A stretch of DNA of 64,000 bases from Lachnospiraceae bacterium (GTDB taxonomy: Bacteria > Bacillota > Clostridia > Lachnospirales > Lachnospiraceae). Positions 54,210 through 62,621 of the stretch are shown in pieces. The position numbers were made by a program, and so were the translations under genes. The DNA lies in NCBI GenBank assembly GCA_910574185.1, contig CAJSZQ010000007.1:1-64000 (forward strand), read 5' to 3'. Each line of letters starts with the position of its first letter. Positions within the stretch are counted from its first letter, which is position 1. The notes under the pieces are model-generated. The model did no database searches. It saw only the letters and a list, made by a program, of their open reading frames with translations, and had not been told where the DNA came from.

Positions 54210-55487
54210 ATGAAGAAGAAACCATTTGTAACAAAAGAGCAGTTAGAGAAGATAACGAAGGAATATGCCACTCCCTTTCATCTCTATGACGAAGCGGGGA
54301 TAAGAGAGAATGCAAGGGCGTTAAAAGAGGCGTTTTCATGGAATAAGGGTTATCGGGAATATTTTGCGGTAAAGGCTACTCCAAATCCGTTTCTCATGGA
54401 TATCTTAAGAGACTATGGGTGCGGATACGACTGTTCTTCATTGACAGAACTGATGCTTTCGGAGGCAGTAGGCGTACGGCCGGGAGATATTATGTTTTCT
54501 TCTAACGATACGCCGGCAGAGGAATTTGCCTATGCGGACAAGCTGGGAGCGATTATCAATCTGGACGATATCACGCATATTGATTTCTTAGAAGAAACCA
54601 TTGGCCATATCCCGGAAACAATTAGCTGTCGGTACAATCCGGGCGGGCTGTTTAAGATTACCAATGACATTATGGATAATCCGGGGGACGCTAAATACGG
54701 CATGACAACGGAACAGATATTTGAAGCCTTTCGGATATTAAAGAGTAAAGGCGCGAAAGAGTTTGGAATCCATGCATTCCTTGCAAGCAATACGGTTACC
54801 AATGAATATTATCCGATGCTTGCGAAGGTTTTGTTCGAGCTTGCGGTGAAGCTTCAAAAAGAGACTGGGGCGCATATACAGTTTATCAACCTGTCCGGCG
54901 GTATTGGCATTCCCTATAAGCCGGACCAGGAGCCCAATGATATTGCGGTGATTGGGGATGGCGTGAGGAAGGTTTATGAGGAAGTGTTGGCTCCGGCAGG
55001 GATGGACGACGTGGCGATTTATACGGAGCTTGGCCGATTTATGCTGGGACCGTACGGTTGTCTGGTGACCAAAGCAATCCATGAAAAGCATACTCATAAG
55101 GAATATATCGGCGTGGACGCCTGCGCGGCTAACCTGATGCGCCCGGCAATCTACGGAGCTTACCATCACATTACAGTTATGGGGAAGGAAGAAGAACCGC
55201 ATGATCATATGTATGATGTAACCGGAAGTCTCTGTGAGAACTGCGATAAGTTTGCCGTTGACCGGATGCTGCCGAAGATTGACATGGGAGACTATCTGGT
55301 GATTCATGACAGTGGAGCCCATGGCTTCTCTATGGGATATAATTATAATGGACGGCTGCGTTCTGCGGAAGTTCTTCTGAAGGAAGACGGCTGTACGAAG
55401 TTAATCCGGCGGGCTGAAACTCCCGCAGATTATTTTGCAACCTTCGACTGCTTTGAAATTGCAGAGCAGCTTCCGAAAAAAATATAA
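54210..55487 (+). CDS. lysA: Diaminopimelate decarboxylase family protein (PLP fold III)
   Basis: Predicted to make lysine from meso-diaminopimelate. ATG 54210 follows AAGGAATTA. 425 residues with an alanine-racemase-like barrel and C-terminal beta domain. PLP lysine in EYFAVKATPNP (about 50), glycine loop NLSGGIGIPY (about 227-236), phosphate-binding ELGRFMLGPYG (about 275) and active-site cysteine region GSLCENCDKFA (about 340). Family members also decarboxylate ornithine or arginine, so the substrate rests on length and annotation habit; asd elsewhere in the window fits lysine synthesis. No lysine riboswitch was seen upstream. Confidence 0.75.
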   Translation: MKKKPFVTKEQLEKITKEYATPFHLYDEAGIRENARALKEAFSWNKGYREYFAVKATPNPFLMDILRDYGCGYDCSSLTELMLSEAVGVRPGDIMFSSNDTPAEEFAYADKLGAIINLDDITHIDFLEETIGHIPETISCRYNPGGLFKITNDIMDNPGDAKYGMTTEQIFEAFRILKSKGAKEFGIHAFLASNTVTNEYYPMLAKVLFELAVKLQKETGAHIQFINLSGGIGIPYKPDQEPNDIAVIGDGVRKVYEEVLAPAGMDDVAIYTELGRFMLGPYGCLVTKAIHEKHTHKEYIGVDACAANLMRPAIYGAYHHITVMGKEEEPHDHMYDVTGSLCENCDKFAVDRMLPKIDMGDYLVIHDSGAHGFSMGYNYNGRLRSAEVLLKEDGCTKLIRRAETPADYFATFDCFEIAEQLPKKI

Positions 55488-55495
55488 GAAAACTA

Positions 55496-55524
55496 TTGTT
55501 TTTTTCAGAACTCTGTGATAGAAT
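55496..55524 (+). promoter_or_regulatory. Promoter of tRNA-Leu
   Basis: TTGTTT (55496-55501), 17-bp spacer, TAGAAT (55519-55524), so the transcript should begin near 55530. Confidence 0.55.
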
Positions 55525-55529
55525 TAATC

Positions 55530-55549
55530 TCGGCTTCAAGAGAAGCCGA
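55530..55549 (+). other. Leader hairpin just before tRNA-Leu
   Basis: TCGGCTTC (55530-55537) and GAAGCCGA (55542-55549) form a perfect 8-bp stem with an AAGA loop, ending 2 bases before the mature tRNA. It would be the 5' leader of the precursor and may guide RNase P, or act as the lysA terminator although it lacks a T-run. Confidence 0.55.
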
Positions 55550-55551
55550 AT

Positions 55552-55634
55552 GCGGATGTGGCGGAATGGCAGACGCACAAGACTCAAAATCTTGCGGGGG
55601 TGACCTCGTGTGGGTTCAAGTCCCACCATCCGCA
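55552..55634 (+). tRNA. tRNA-Leu (anticodon CAA)
   Basis: Class II tRNA with acceptor arms GCGGATG (55552-55558) and CATCCGC (55627-55633) plus discriminator A. Anticodon stem CAAGA/TCTTG encloses loop CTCAAAA with anticodon CAA (reads UUG). A long variable arm and the T loop GGTTCAAGTCC are present. The CCA end is not encoded. Confidence 0.95.
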
Positions 55635-55709
55635 CTAGATAAAGATAATCCAGACCCAGTTCTAATAGTGAATGGCTTCGGATTTTTAGTATTTCTATAG
55701 TGCTAAAGT

Positions 55710-55745
55710 AAAAGCGGCGGTATTGCAAATGATACCACCGCTTTT
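55710..55745. terminator. Terminator between tRNA-Leu and the restriction-modification island
   Basis: AAAAGCGGCGGTAT (55710-55723) pairs with ATACCACCGCTTTT (55732-55745), one mismatch; A- and T-ended arms work on both strands. Confidence 0.8.
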
Positions 55746-55856
55746 GTCATATGCTCCTATTAAATCTAAATTAAAAGGCAAAGGAGAGTTGTAGCGATGA
55801 GATAAGTACTAACAATTCAAGATTTAGTAAGAGAAGCAGAAATCTTTTGTGATTTT

Positions 55857-56453
55857 ATGTCCAAAGAAAACCATCCAGAATTATTGGGAGTTACAGACGG
55901 AAAGAAAGTTGGTACTTATGTGGAGCATAGATTTCAACGTTATCTTTCTGATAACTATATTGTTACTATTGGTAGTAGTGCAAAAGGCATTGATTTACCC
56001 GGAGAAAATATTTTGACTGATATAAAAGTTACCTCAATCACACAACCACAATCAAGCTGCCCATTTAAAAATGCTCGTCAAAAAATATATGGTTTAGGAT
56101 ACAATCTCTTAGTGTTTGTATATGATAAACGTGATATAGGCAATAGATGTTTTCTCCAATTTACCCATTGTACTTTCGTTGATCGAAGACGAACTGCGGA
56201 TTTTACCATTACCAGACGAATTCGGGAGATGGTAAAGGATGGCGCATTTAAAGAGGATATTATTGGTTTTTTGGTAGATAGAAATGTTCCGGGTGACGAA
56301 ATTATTTATAGTGATTTAGCTGATGAAATTTTAGTATCCCTGCCGGAACAAGGTTATCTGACTATTAGTAATGCGTTTCAATGGAGATTGCAGTATTCGA
56401 GGGTAATTGCATTAGACAATAGAGTAGATGGAGTGATCAATTATGAGTGGTAA
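55857..56453 (+). CDS. Type II restriction endonuclease (PD-(D/E)xK type), upstream start broken by a stop codon
   Basis: 198 residues from ATG 55857. The pattern GIDLPGENILTDIKVTS (about 42-58) fits a PD-(D/E)xK nuclease core with acid-x-Lys as DIK. It overlaps the following methyltransferase gene by 11 bases, the usual R-M arrangement. A good ribosome site AAAGGAGAG (55780-55788) stands 8 bases before an in-frame ATG at 55797, but codon 3 there is TAA (55803-55805); from codon 4 the frame reads VLTIQDLVREAEIFCDF straight into this gene. The protein may therefore have lost 20 N-terminal residues, or be made poorly from ATG 55857, which has no ribosome site. AT-rich DNA, acquired. Recognition sequence unknown. 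Confidence 0.65.
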   Translation: MSKENHPELLGVTDGKKVGTYVEHRFQRYLSDNYIVTIGSSAKGIDLPGENILTDIKVTSITQPQSSCPFKNARQKIYGLGYNLLVFVYDKRDIGNRCFLQFTHCTFVDRRRTADFTITRRIREMVKDGAFKEDIIGFLVDRNVPGDEIIYSDLADEILVSLPEQGYLTISNAFQWRLQYSRVIALDNRVDGVINYEW

Positions 56454-57969
56454 GAGAGAATATGGAGATTACCAGACACCAGAATATTTTTCTCTTGCAG
56501 TTTGCGAGTATCTAAAATATGAAAGGCAAATCATGCCGACAATTATTATTGAACCAACTTGTGGAATAGGTAGTTTCCTAAAAAGTAGTTTGATATTTGA
56601 TGCTTCAGAAATTATAGGGATTGAAGTTAATTCAGAATATTGTGAAATATGCGAAAAAAATATTCTCGATCCACGAGTGCGCATTTTGAATACTGATTTT
56701 TTTGAATATGATTATAAATCAGTAATAAAAAGAAAAGAGCAATTGTTAATTGTGGGAAATCCACCATGGGTAAACAATAGTACGTTATCTAGTTTAAATT
56801 CTGATAATATGCCTGCTAAAGTGAATTTTAAAGGGCTTAAAGGGATGGATGCAATTACTGGTGCAAGTAATTTTGATATATGCGAATATATTATATTAAA
56901 GCTCATCACTTCATTACATGGAACTAACGCTACTATTGCAATGTTATGCAAGACATCTGTTGCAAGGAATATTTTTATTGAAATGAAACGTTCCCACATG
57001 CAATTTACTTCCTGTGACATTTTTGAATTTAATGCAAATAAAGTATTTGGAATTAATGTAAGTGCTTGTTTATTGGTAATAAACCTTAATGTGAAAGAAG
57101 TTTCCGCTGAAATATGTAATGTATATTCTTTTGATAAGCCCAAAGAGGTAAAAAGTTCATTTGGATATGTTGATGGAAAATTCTATAGTAATATCTCTAA
57201 AAGAGACGATGATTTTTTGGGAAATTGTTGTTTTGAATGGAGACAGGGCGTAAAACACGATTGTTCTAAAGTGATGGAATTATCTTTAAATGGAACGTCT
57301 TTTGTAAATGGATTAAAGGAGCCTGTGGATATAGAAAAGAATTATGTATTTCCGCTTATAAAGAGTAGTATGTTCAAATCTCCAATTATAAAAAGCTCTG
57401 AAAAATATGTACTTGTAACGCAGAGAAAAATTCAGGAAGATACTTCTCATATAGCAATCGATGCACCAAAAACATGGAATTATTTGATGGAACATAGGGA
57501 ATATTTTTTAAAAAGGAAAAGTTCAATTTATAAAAAAGCGCCGGAGTTTTCTATGTTTGGAATTGGAAATTATTCGTATGCGAAATATAAAGTTGGAGTT
57601 AGTGGCTTTTATAAAAAACCTCTTTTTTCCGTCCTTGCTTCTTTTGATAACAAAACAATTATGACGGATGATACAAGTTATTTTATATGTTTTCCAACCT
57701 ATGAAACAGCATATGTAGCTATGTTAATTTTAAATTCCGCACGTGTTCAGAAATTTCTTTCTTCTATTGCATTTCTGGATGCGAAGCGTCCATATACAAA
57801 GAAAGTACTTGAACAGATAGACTTTCATAAAATACTTCAATCTATTCAAGTCACAGAACTTATTAATACTGAAAAAGATTTAGGATTAGAAAAATATTTT
57901 ACTGAAAATATGCTTAATAGTTTTCAGTGCTTACCAGAGTTAAGCCAAGGAACGCTAACGATATACTAA
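56443..57969 (+). CDS. Type II N6-adenine DNA methyltransferase
   Basis: 508 residues. S-adenosylmethionine motif I is IIEPTCGIGSFLKSS (about 32-46), catalytic motif IV is NPPW (GNPPWVNNS, about 106-114), and the order places it with gamma-class M.TaqI/HincII-like N6-adenine methylases. Residues about 260-470 form a target-recognition region with HREYFLKRKSSIYKKAPEFSMFGIGNYSYAKYKVG, common in such enzymes. It begins inside the end of the endonuclease gene, protects the host DNA from it, and is intact although the endonuclease start is damaged. AT-rich island gene. Confidence 0.88.
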   Translation: MSGKREYGDYQTPEYFSLAVCEYLKYERQIMPTIIIEPTCGIGSFLKSSLIFDASEIIGIEVNSEYCEICEKNILDPRVRILNTDFFEYDYKSVIKRKEQLLIVGNPPWVNNSTLSSLNSDNMPAKVNFKGLKGMDAITGASNFDICEYIILKLITSLHGTNATIAMLCKTSVARNIFIEMKRSHMQFTSCDIFEFNANKVFGINVSACLLVINLNVKEVSAEICNVYSFDKPKEVKSSFGYVDGKFYSNISKRDDDFLGNCCFEWRQGVKHDCSKVMELSLNGTSFVNGLKEPVDIEKNYVFPLIKSSMFKSPIIKSSEKYVLVTQRKIQEDTSHIAIDAPKTWNYLMEHREYFLKRKSSIYKKAPEFSMFGIGNYSYAKYKVGVSGFYKKPLFSVLASFDNKTIMTDDTSYFICFPTYETAYVAMLILNSARVQKFLSSIAFLDAKRPYTKKVLEQIDFHKILQSIQVTELINTEKDLGLEKYFTENMLNSFQCLPELSQGTLTIY

Positions 57970-58138
57970 AAAGGTGTTGAAAATTAAAATGCTAACGAGG
58001 AATGAGAACTTGAGATATCTTGAATTATATATTTGAAAATGGTATAGTAGAAAAGCAGTTATTTTAGATGAGTTAGTATGATACAGTATGATGCAGATTT
58101 GTGAAAGTTCCCACATGCTGTGCTTTGTGAGGTGTAAT

Positions 58139-60754
58139 ATGGCGGAAAAGATAGTTTTAATAGACGGACATAGTATTTTAAACCGGGCTTTTTACGGTGT
58201 GCCGGACCTTACGAATGCGGAAGGTCTTCACACCAATGCTATTTATGGCTTTTTAAATATTCTGTTCAAGATTTTAGACCAGGAGAATCCGGAATATTTA
58301 ACGGTTGCGTTTGATGTGCATGCGCCTACGTTCCGGCATGAGATGTATGCAGAGTATAAGGGAACCAGAAAGCCTATGGCGGAGGAACTTCGTCAGCAGG
58401 TTCCTGTAATCAAGGAAGTTTTGCAGGCTATGGGCGTTAAGATTATTGAGCAGGCGGGGCTTGAGGCGGATGATTTGCTCGGTACTTTGTCGGGGCGCTG
58501 TGAAAAACTGGGAATGGAGGTTTCTGTAATCAGTGGCGACAGAGATCTTCTTCAGCTTGCCACAGAACATGTAAAGATACGGATACCAAAGACTAAGCAA
58601 GGCCGGACAGAGGTGGAGGATTATTATGCCGGGGACGTACAGGAGCGTTATAAAGTGACCCCAAAGGAATTTATTGATTTAAAGGCATTGATGGGAGATA
58701 CTTCTGATAACATTCCGGGAGTTCCCAGCATCGGAGAGAAGACTGCGACAAAAATTATTACAGAGTATCATTCGATAGAAAATGCATATGAGCATGTGGA
58801 CGAGGTGAAACCGCCCAGAGCCTCGAAGGCATTGAAAGAACATTGGGATTTGGCGGTGCTCAGCAAGGAACTGGCTACTATTAATATGGAAGCTGACTTT
58901 GCATATGAGATTGAAGAGGCGAAGCTGAACAATCTGTATACGGAAGAAGCTTACGCCTGTTTTCAGAGATTACAGTTTAAAAATTTTCTGGGCAGATTTG
59001 AGATATCTGCGCCCTCCAATAAAGTAGAGGATGCGTTCGTAAGAATTACTGACAAGCGGGAGGCTGAGAAAATTTTTGGTCAGGCGATGGAGGCTGGGCG
59101 GATAGGTATATCTATCTATAAGAGTACGAAAGAGGCGCTTCCTCTGTTTGCAAGCCAGGCAGGTATGAGCGGTATTGGTCTCTGTTATGATGACAGTAAG
59201 GTATATTGCATTGATACGGATGGCGAGATTACAACTGACTGGCTGAAAGAACAGGTGGAACAAGTATCTGCTCAGGTTGACTGTGTAGTACTTTTTGATG
59301 TCAAGAAGGCAATGGAGGAGTTTGAAGGAATCAGCAGAACACATTGCTTTGACGGGATAGTGGCGGCGTATCTTCTGAATCCTCTTAAAAATGACTATAA
59401 TTATGAAGATGTCGCGAGAGAACAGCTTAACATGATTATTGAAGAAAAGGCGGAAGATACGGCTAAAGTATGTTATGAGGCTTATACGGCATGGAAAGCG
59501 GCGCCTATACTGGAAGAGAAATTAAGAGCTGTCGATATGTGGAAGCTGTTTACCGAAGTTGAGATGCCGTTGGTATTTACGCTCTATGACATGGAGCATA
59601 ACGGCGTCAGAGTAGAAGGAGAAGCTCTTAAAATTTATGGAGAACAACTTGGGACAAGAATTGCGGAGCTTGAAAAAGAGATACATGACGAAGCGGGAGA
59701 GCTGTTTAACATCAATTCTCCCAAACAGCTTGGTGTGATTCTATTTGAAAAGATGGGGATTCCGGGAGGAAGAAAGACGAAGACCGGATATTCTACGGCA
59801 GCGGACGTGTTGGAGAAGCTGGCGCCGGAGCATACGATTGTATCGAAGATTTTGGAATACCGGCAGCTTGCCAAGCTGAAGTCTACTTATGCAGACGGTC
59901 TGGCCGCGTTTATTGGGGAAGACGGAAGGATACATGGCAAGTTTAATCAGACGATAACGGCTACCGGAAGAATCAGCAGTACGGAGCCGAATCTTCAGAA
60001 TATTCCTGTCCGAATGGAGCTTGGACGGCTGATTCGGAAGGTTTTTATTCCAGAAGACGGCTATGTATTTGTGGACGCGGATTATTCTCAGATTGAGCTT
60101 CGGGTGCTGGCGCACTGCTCTGGAGACGAGAAACTGATAGAGGCTTACAGAGAGGAGGCAGATATTCATCGGATTACCGCTTCTCAGGTATTTCATATTC
60201 CTTTTGATGAGGTGACGGAGCTTCAGAGGAGGAATGCGAAAGCGGTGAATTTCGGCATTGTGTATGGAATCAGCTCCTTTGGGCTGAGCCAGGACTTAAG
60301 TATTACCAGAAAGGAAGCGGCGGAATATATCGAGCAGTATTTCAGGACCTATCCGGGAATCAAGGAATTTTTGGATAAGGCGGTGGAATCTGCAAAGGAA
60401 AAGGGATATGCCAGAACCTTATTTGGCAGGAGAAGACCGGTTCCGGAATTAAAGTCAAGTAATTTTATGCAGCGTTCATTTGGAGAGCGAGTCGCGATGA
60501 ACGCACCGATACAGGGCGCGGCGGCGGATATTATGAAAATCGCTATGATTGGCGTAAATCGAAGACTGAAGGAGCAGAAGATGAAGTCGAGACTGGTGCT
60601 TCAGGTACACGACGAACTTCTGATTGAGGCTTATAAGCCGGAGATTGAAGAGATAAAGAACATTCTGAAAAGCGAGATGGAACAGGCAGCAGACCTTAAG
60701 GTGCCGCTGGAGGTGGATATGCATACCGGAACAAACTGGTATGAGGCAAAATAG
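58139..60754 (+). CDS. polA: DNA polymerase I
   Basis: Repair and Okazaki-fragment polymerase. ATG 58139 (MAEKIVLIDGHSILNRAFYG) follows GAGGTG; the frame extends to 58088 without support. 871 residues: 5'-3' flap exonuclease (about 1-290, EADDLLGTLS, SGDRDLLQL, GDTSDNIPGVPSIGEKTA), a degenerate 3'-5' exonuclease domain (about 310-470) lacking the DxE metal ligands, and the polymerase (about 490-871) with motif A DYSQIELRVLAH, motif B RRNAKAVNFGIVYG and motif C VHDELLIE. Proofreading is therefore probably absent, as in Taq and Bacillus PolA. First gene of the group with coaE, 10 bases downstream. Confidence 0.97.
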   Translation: MAEKIVLIDGHSILNRAFYGVPDLTNAEGLHTNAIYGFLNILFKILDQENPEYLTVAFDVHAPTFRHEMYAEYKGTRKPMAEELRQQVPVIKEVLQAMGVKIIEQAGLEADDLLGTLSGRCEKLGMEVSVISGDRDLLQLATEHVKIRIPKTKQGRTEVEDYYAGDVQERYKVTPKEFIDLKALMGDTSDNIPGVPSIGEKTATKIITEYHSIENAYEHVDEVKPPRASKALKEHWDLAVLSKELATINMEADFAYEIEEAKLNNLYTEEAYACFQRLQFKNFLGRFEISAPSNKVEDAFVRITDKREAEKIFGQAMEAGRIGISIYKSTKEALPLFASQAGMSGIGLCYDDSKVYCIDTDGEITTDWLKEQVEQVSAQVDCVVLFDVKKAMEEFEGISRTHCFDGIVAAYLLNPLKNDYNYEDVAREQLNMIIEEKAEDTAKVCYEAYTAWKAAPILEEKLRAVDMWKLFTEVEMPLVFTLYDMEHNGVRVEGEALKIYGEQLGTRIAELEKEIHDEAGELFNINSPKQLGVILFEKMGIPGGRKTKTGYSTAADVLEKLAPEHTIVSKILEYRQLAKLKSTYADGLAAFIGEDGRIHGKFNQTITATGRISSTEPNLQNIPVRMELGRLIRKVFIPEDGYVFVDADYSQIELRVLAHCSGDEKLIEAYREEADIHRITASQVFHIPFDEVTELQRRNAKAVNFGIVYGISSFGLSQDLSITRKEAAEYIEQYFRTYPGIKEFLDKAVESAKEKGYARTLFGRRRPVPELKSSNFMQRSFGERVAMNAPIQGAAADIMKIAMIGVNRRLKEQKMKSRLVLQVHDELLIEAYKPEIEEIKNILKSEMEQAADLKVPLEVDMHTGTNWYEAK

Positions 60755-60764
60755 GGAGGACATT

Positions 60765-61364
60765 ATGAAGGTCATAGGGATTACAGGCGGAGTCGGAACA
60801 GGGAAAAGCGAAGTGCTGAATTATCTTGAGAGAAAGTACGATGCGGTTATCTGCCAGGCAGATATCGTTGCAAGAAATTTAGAAAAAAAGAATACCATTT
60901 GTTATCGTCAGATTGTAGAGCGTTTCAGCGGAGACATTTTGCAGGAAAACGGCAGGATTGACAGGGAGAGGCTGGCGAAGATAGTCTTTTCCAATGAAGA
61001 AGAGAGAAAGGCGCTGAACGCGATTGTCCATCCGGCTGTAAAGAAGCGTATTCTGGGGCTTATTAAAAAGCAGGAGAAGAAGGGGACGAAGCTTTTCGTG
61101 CTGGAGGCGGCGCTTCTTTTGGAAGACCATTATGACGAAGTCTGCGACGAGATATGGTATATCTATGCAGAGGATGCGGTAAGAAGAAAGAGACTGAAGC
61201 TTTCCAGGGGATATGGGGAAGAACGGATAGACGGTATCTTCCGCTCACAAAAATCCCGGGATGAATTTTTAGATAAATGCGACCGGGCTGTAGATAACAG
61301 TCGGAGTTTCGATGATACCTGTATGCAGCTTGATTCAATTATGGAGAAATTAAAGATATCATAA
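60765..61364 (+). CDS. coaE: Dephospho-CoA kinase
   Basis: Last step of coenzyme A synthesis: phosphorylates dephospho-CoA. ATG 60765 follows GGGAGG; the frame start at 60741 lies within polA. 199 residues with P-loop GITGGVGTGKSEV (about 5-17), the DADIVAR-like QADIVARNL (about 35-43), and HPAVKKRI (about 88). It is placed directly after polA as in many Firmicutes. Confidence 0.95.
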   Translation: MKVIGITGGVGTGKSEVLNYLERKYDAVICQADIVARNLEKKNTICYRQIVERFSGDILQENGRIDRERLAKIVFSNEEERKALNAIVHPAVKKRILGLIKKQEKKGTKLFVLEAALLLEDHYDEVCDEIWYIYAEDAVRRKRLKLSRGYGEERIDGIFRSQKSRDEFLDKCDRAVDNSRSFDDTCMQLDSIMEKLKIS

Positions 61365-61483
61365 CAGGAAGCTCTTAAGGAGAGATTCTTAGTATTCTGC
61401 CGGTCACAGAATGAACAGAGAATGTTGTTTGTATGCGACGGTAACGGCGGTTGAGAAAGGCGAGAGACAGGAGAAAGTATTAC

Positions 61484-62281
61484 ATGAGATTATGCAGCAT
61501 TGCCAGTGGGAGCAGTGGAAATTGTATTTACGCGGGAAGCGAGCATACGCATCTGCTTGTGGACACTGGAATCAGTAAGAAAAAGATAGAAGAAGGACTT
61601 CGGGAACTGGATATTAAAGGGGAAGAGCTCAGCGGCATTCTGATTACGCATGAGCACTCGGACCATATTCAGGGACTGGGAGTATTCAGCAGGAGGTATG
61701 CGGTGCCCATCTATGCAACCAGAGGAACCATCGAGGGCATAAAGAGCTATAAGAGTCTGGGCGTACTGCCGGAAGAACTGCTCCATATTATTGAGACAGA
61801 TAAAGACTTTATGCTGGGAGATATCAGCGTGCATCCCTTTGCCATTTCCCATGACGCCAAGGAGCCCTGTGGATATCGGATGAACTGTCAGGATAAGTCG
61901 GTGGCTGTGGCGACTGACCTTGGAACCTATGATTCTTATATTATAGAGAACCTAAAGGGTTTAGACGCGGTTCTTTTAGAGGCGAATCATGACATACATA
62001 TGCTGGAGGCGGGACCGTACCCTTATCCTCTGAAGCGGAGAGTGATGGGGGACAGGGGACATCTGTCAAACGAATTGTCAGGACGTCTTCTCTGTGATAT
62101 ACTTCATGATAACTTAAAAAGTGTGGTGCTGGGGCATCTCAGTAAGGAGAATAATTATGCCGAGCTTGCCTATGAGACGGTAAAGCTGGAAGTTACCTTT
62201 GGGGATAATCCATATAAAGGCGAGGATATTCCGCTAAAGGTAGCGGGGCGCGACCGGATATCGGACATTGTTATGGTGTAA
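61484..62281 (+). CDS. Metallo-beta-lactamase fold hydrolase (YycJ/WalJ family)
   Basis: 265 residues, start ATG 61484 with an AGGAGAAAG site. It has the metal motif THEHSDHIQG (about 53-62), SHDAKEPCGYR (about 124), TDLGTY (about 145) and GHLSNE/GHLSKENN (about 197 and 220). YycJ proteins are predicted DNA-processing exonucleases linked with the WalKR cell-wall regulators; here no WalKR genes are near. 119 bases separate it from coaE with no recognised element. Confidence 0.85.
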   Translation: MRLCSIASGSSGNCIYAGSEHTHLLVDTGISKKKIEEGLRELDIKGEELSGILITHEHSDHIQGLGVFSRRYAVPIYATRGTIEGIKSYKSLGVLPEELLHIIETDKDFMLGDISVHPFAISHDAKEPCGYRMNCQDKSVAVATDLGTYDSYIIENLKGLDAVLLEANHDIHMLEAGPYPYPLKRRVMGDRGHLSNELSGRLLCDILHDNLKSVVLGHLSKENNYAELAYETVKLEVTFGDNPYKGEDIPLKVAGRDRISDIVMV

Positions 62282-62314
62282 ATACGGACATCTGTTAGGA
62301 GGAAAAGATTAATT

Positions 62315-62587
62315 ATGAAAAAATGTGTAATTACCGTAGTAGGAAAGGATACCGTAGGAATTATTGCGAAAGTATGCACCTATCTGGCGGAGACCGGAAT
62401 TAATATTTTGGATATTTCTCAGACTATTATTGACGGATATTTTAATATGGTGACGATTGTAGATGTTTCAGGCGCGTCAAAGAAATTTCAGGAATACTCG
62501 GATGAATTGGAAGCGCTTGGCGAAGAAATTGGCGTGATTATTCACTGCCAGCGGGAAGAAATTTTTGAGAAGATGCACAGGCTGTAA
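62315..62587 (+). CDS. ACT domain protein (UPF0237)
   Basis: 90-residue protein consisting of one ACT domain (VGKDTVGIIAKVCTYLAETGINILDISQTI), of the type that forms an amino-acid-binding dimer. It is preceded by AGGAGG and is nearly always paired with the DUF711 gene that follows 34 bases later, so the two probably act together. Confidence 0.88.
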   Translation: MKKCVITVVGKDTVGIIAKVCTYLAETGINILDISQTIIDGYFNMVTIVDVSGASKKFQEYSDELEALGEEIGVIIHCQREEIFEKMHRL

Positions 62588-62621
62588 GAGCACGCAGACA
62601 GGAAGGATGAGCTTTTAATTT

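Noticed and set aside
57970-58138. Right attachment site of a tRNA-Leu-integrated element
   Set aside because: No repeat of the tRNA 3' end (GGTTCAAGTCC...CATCCGC) was found between the methyltransferase and polA.
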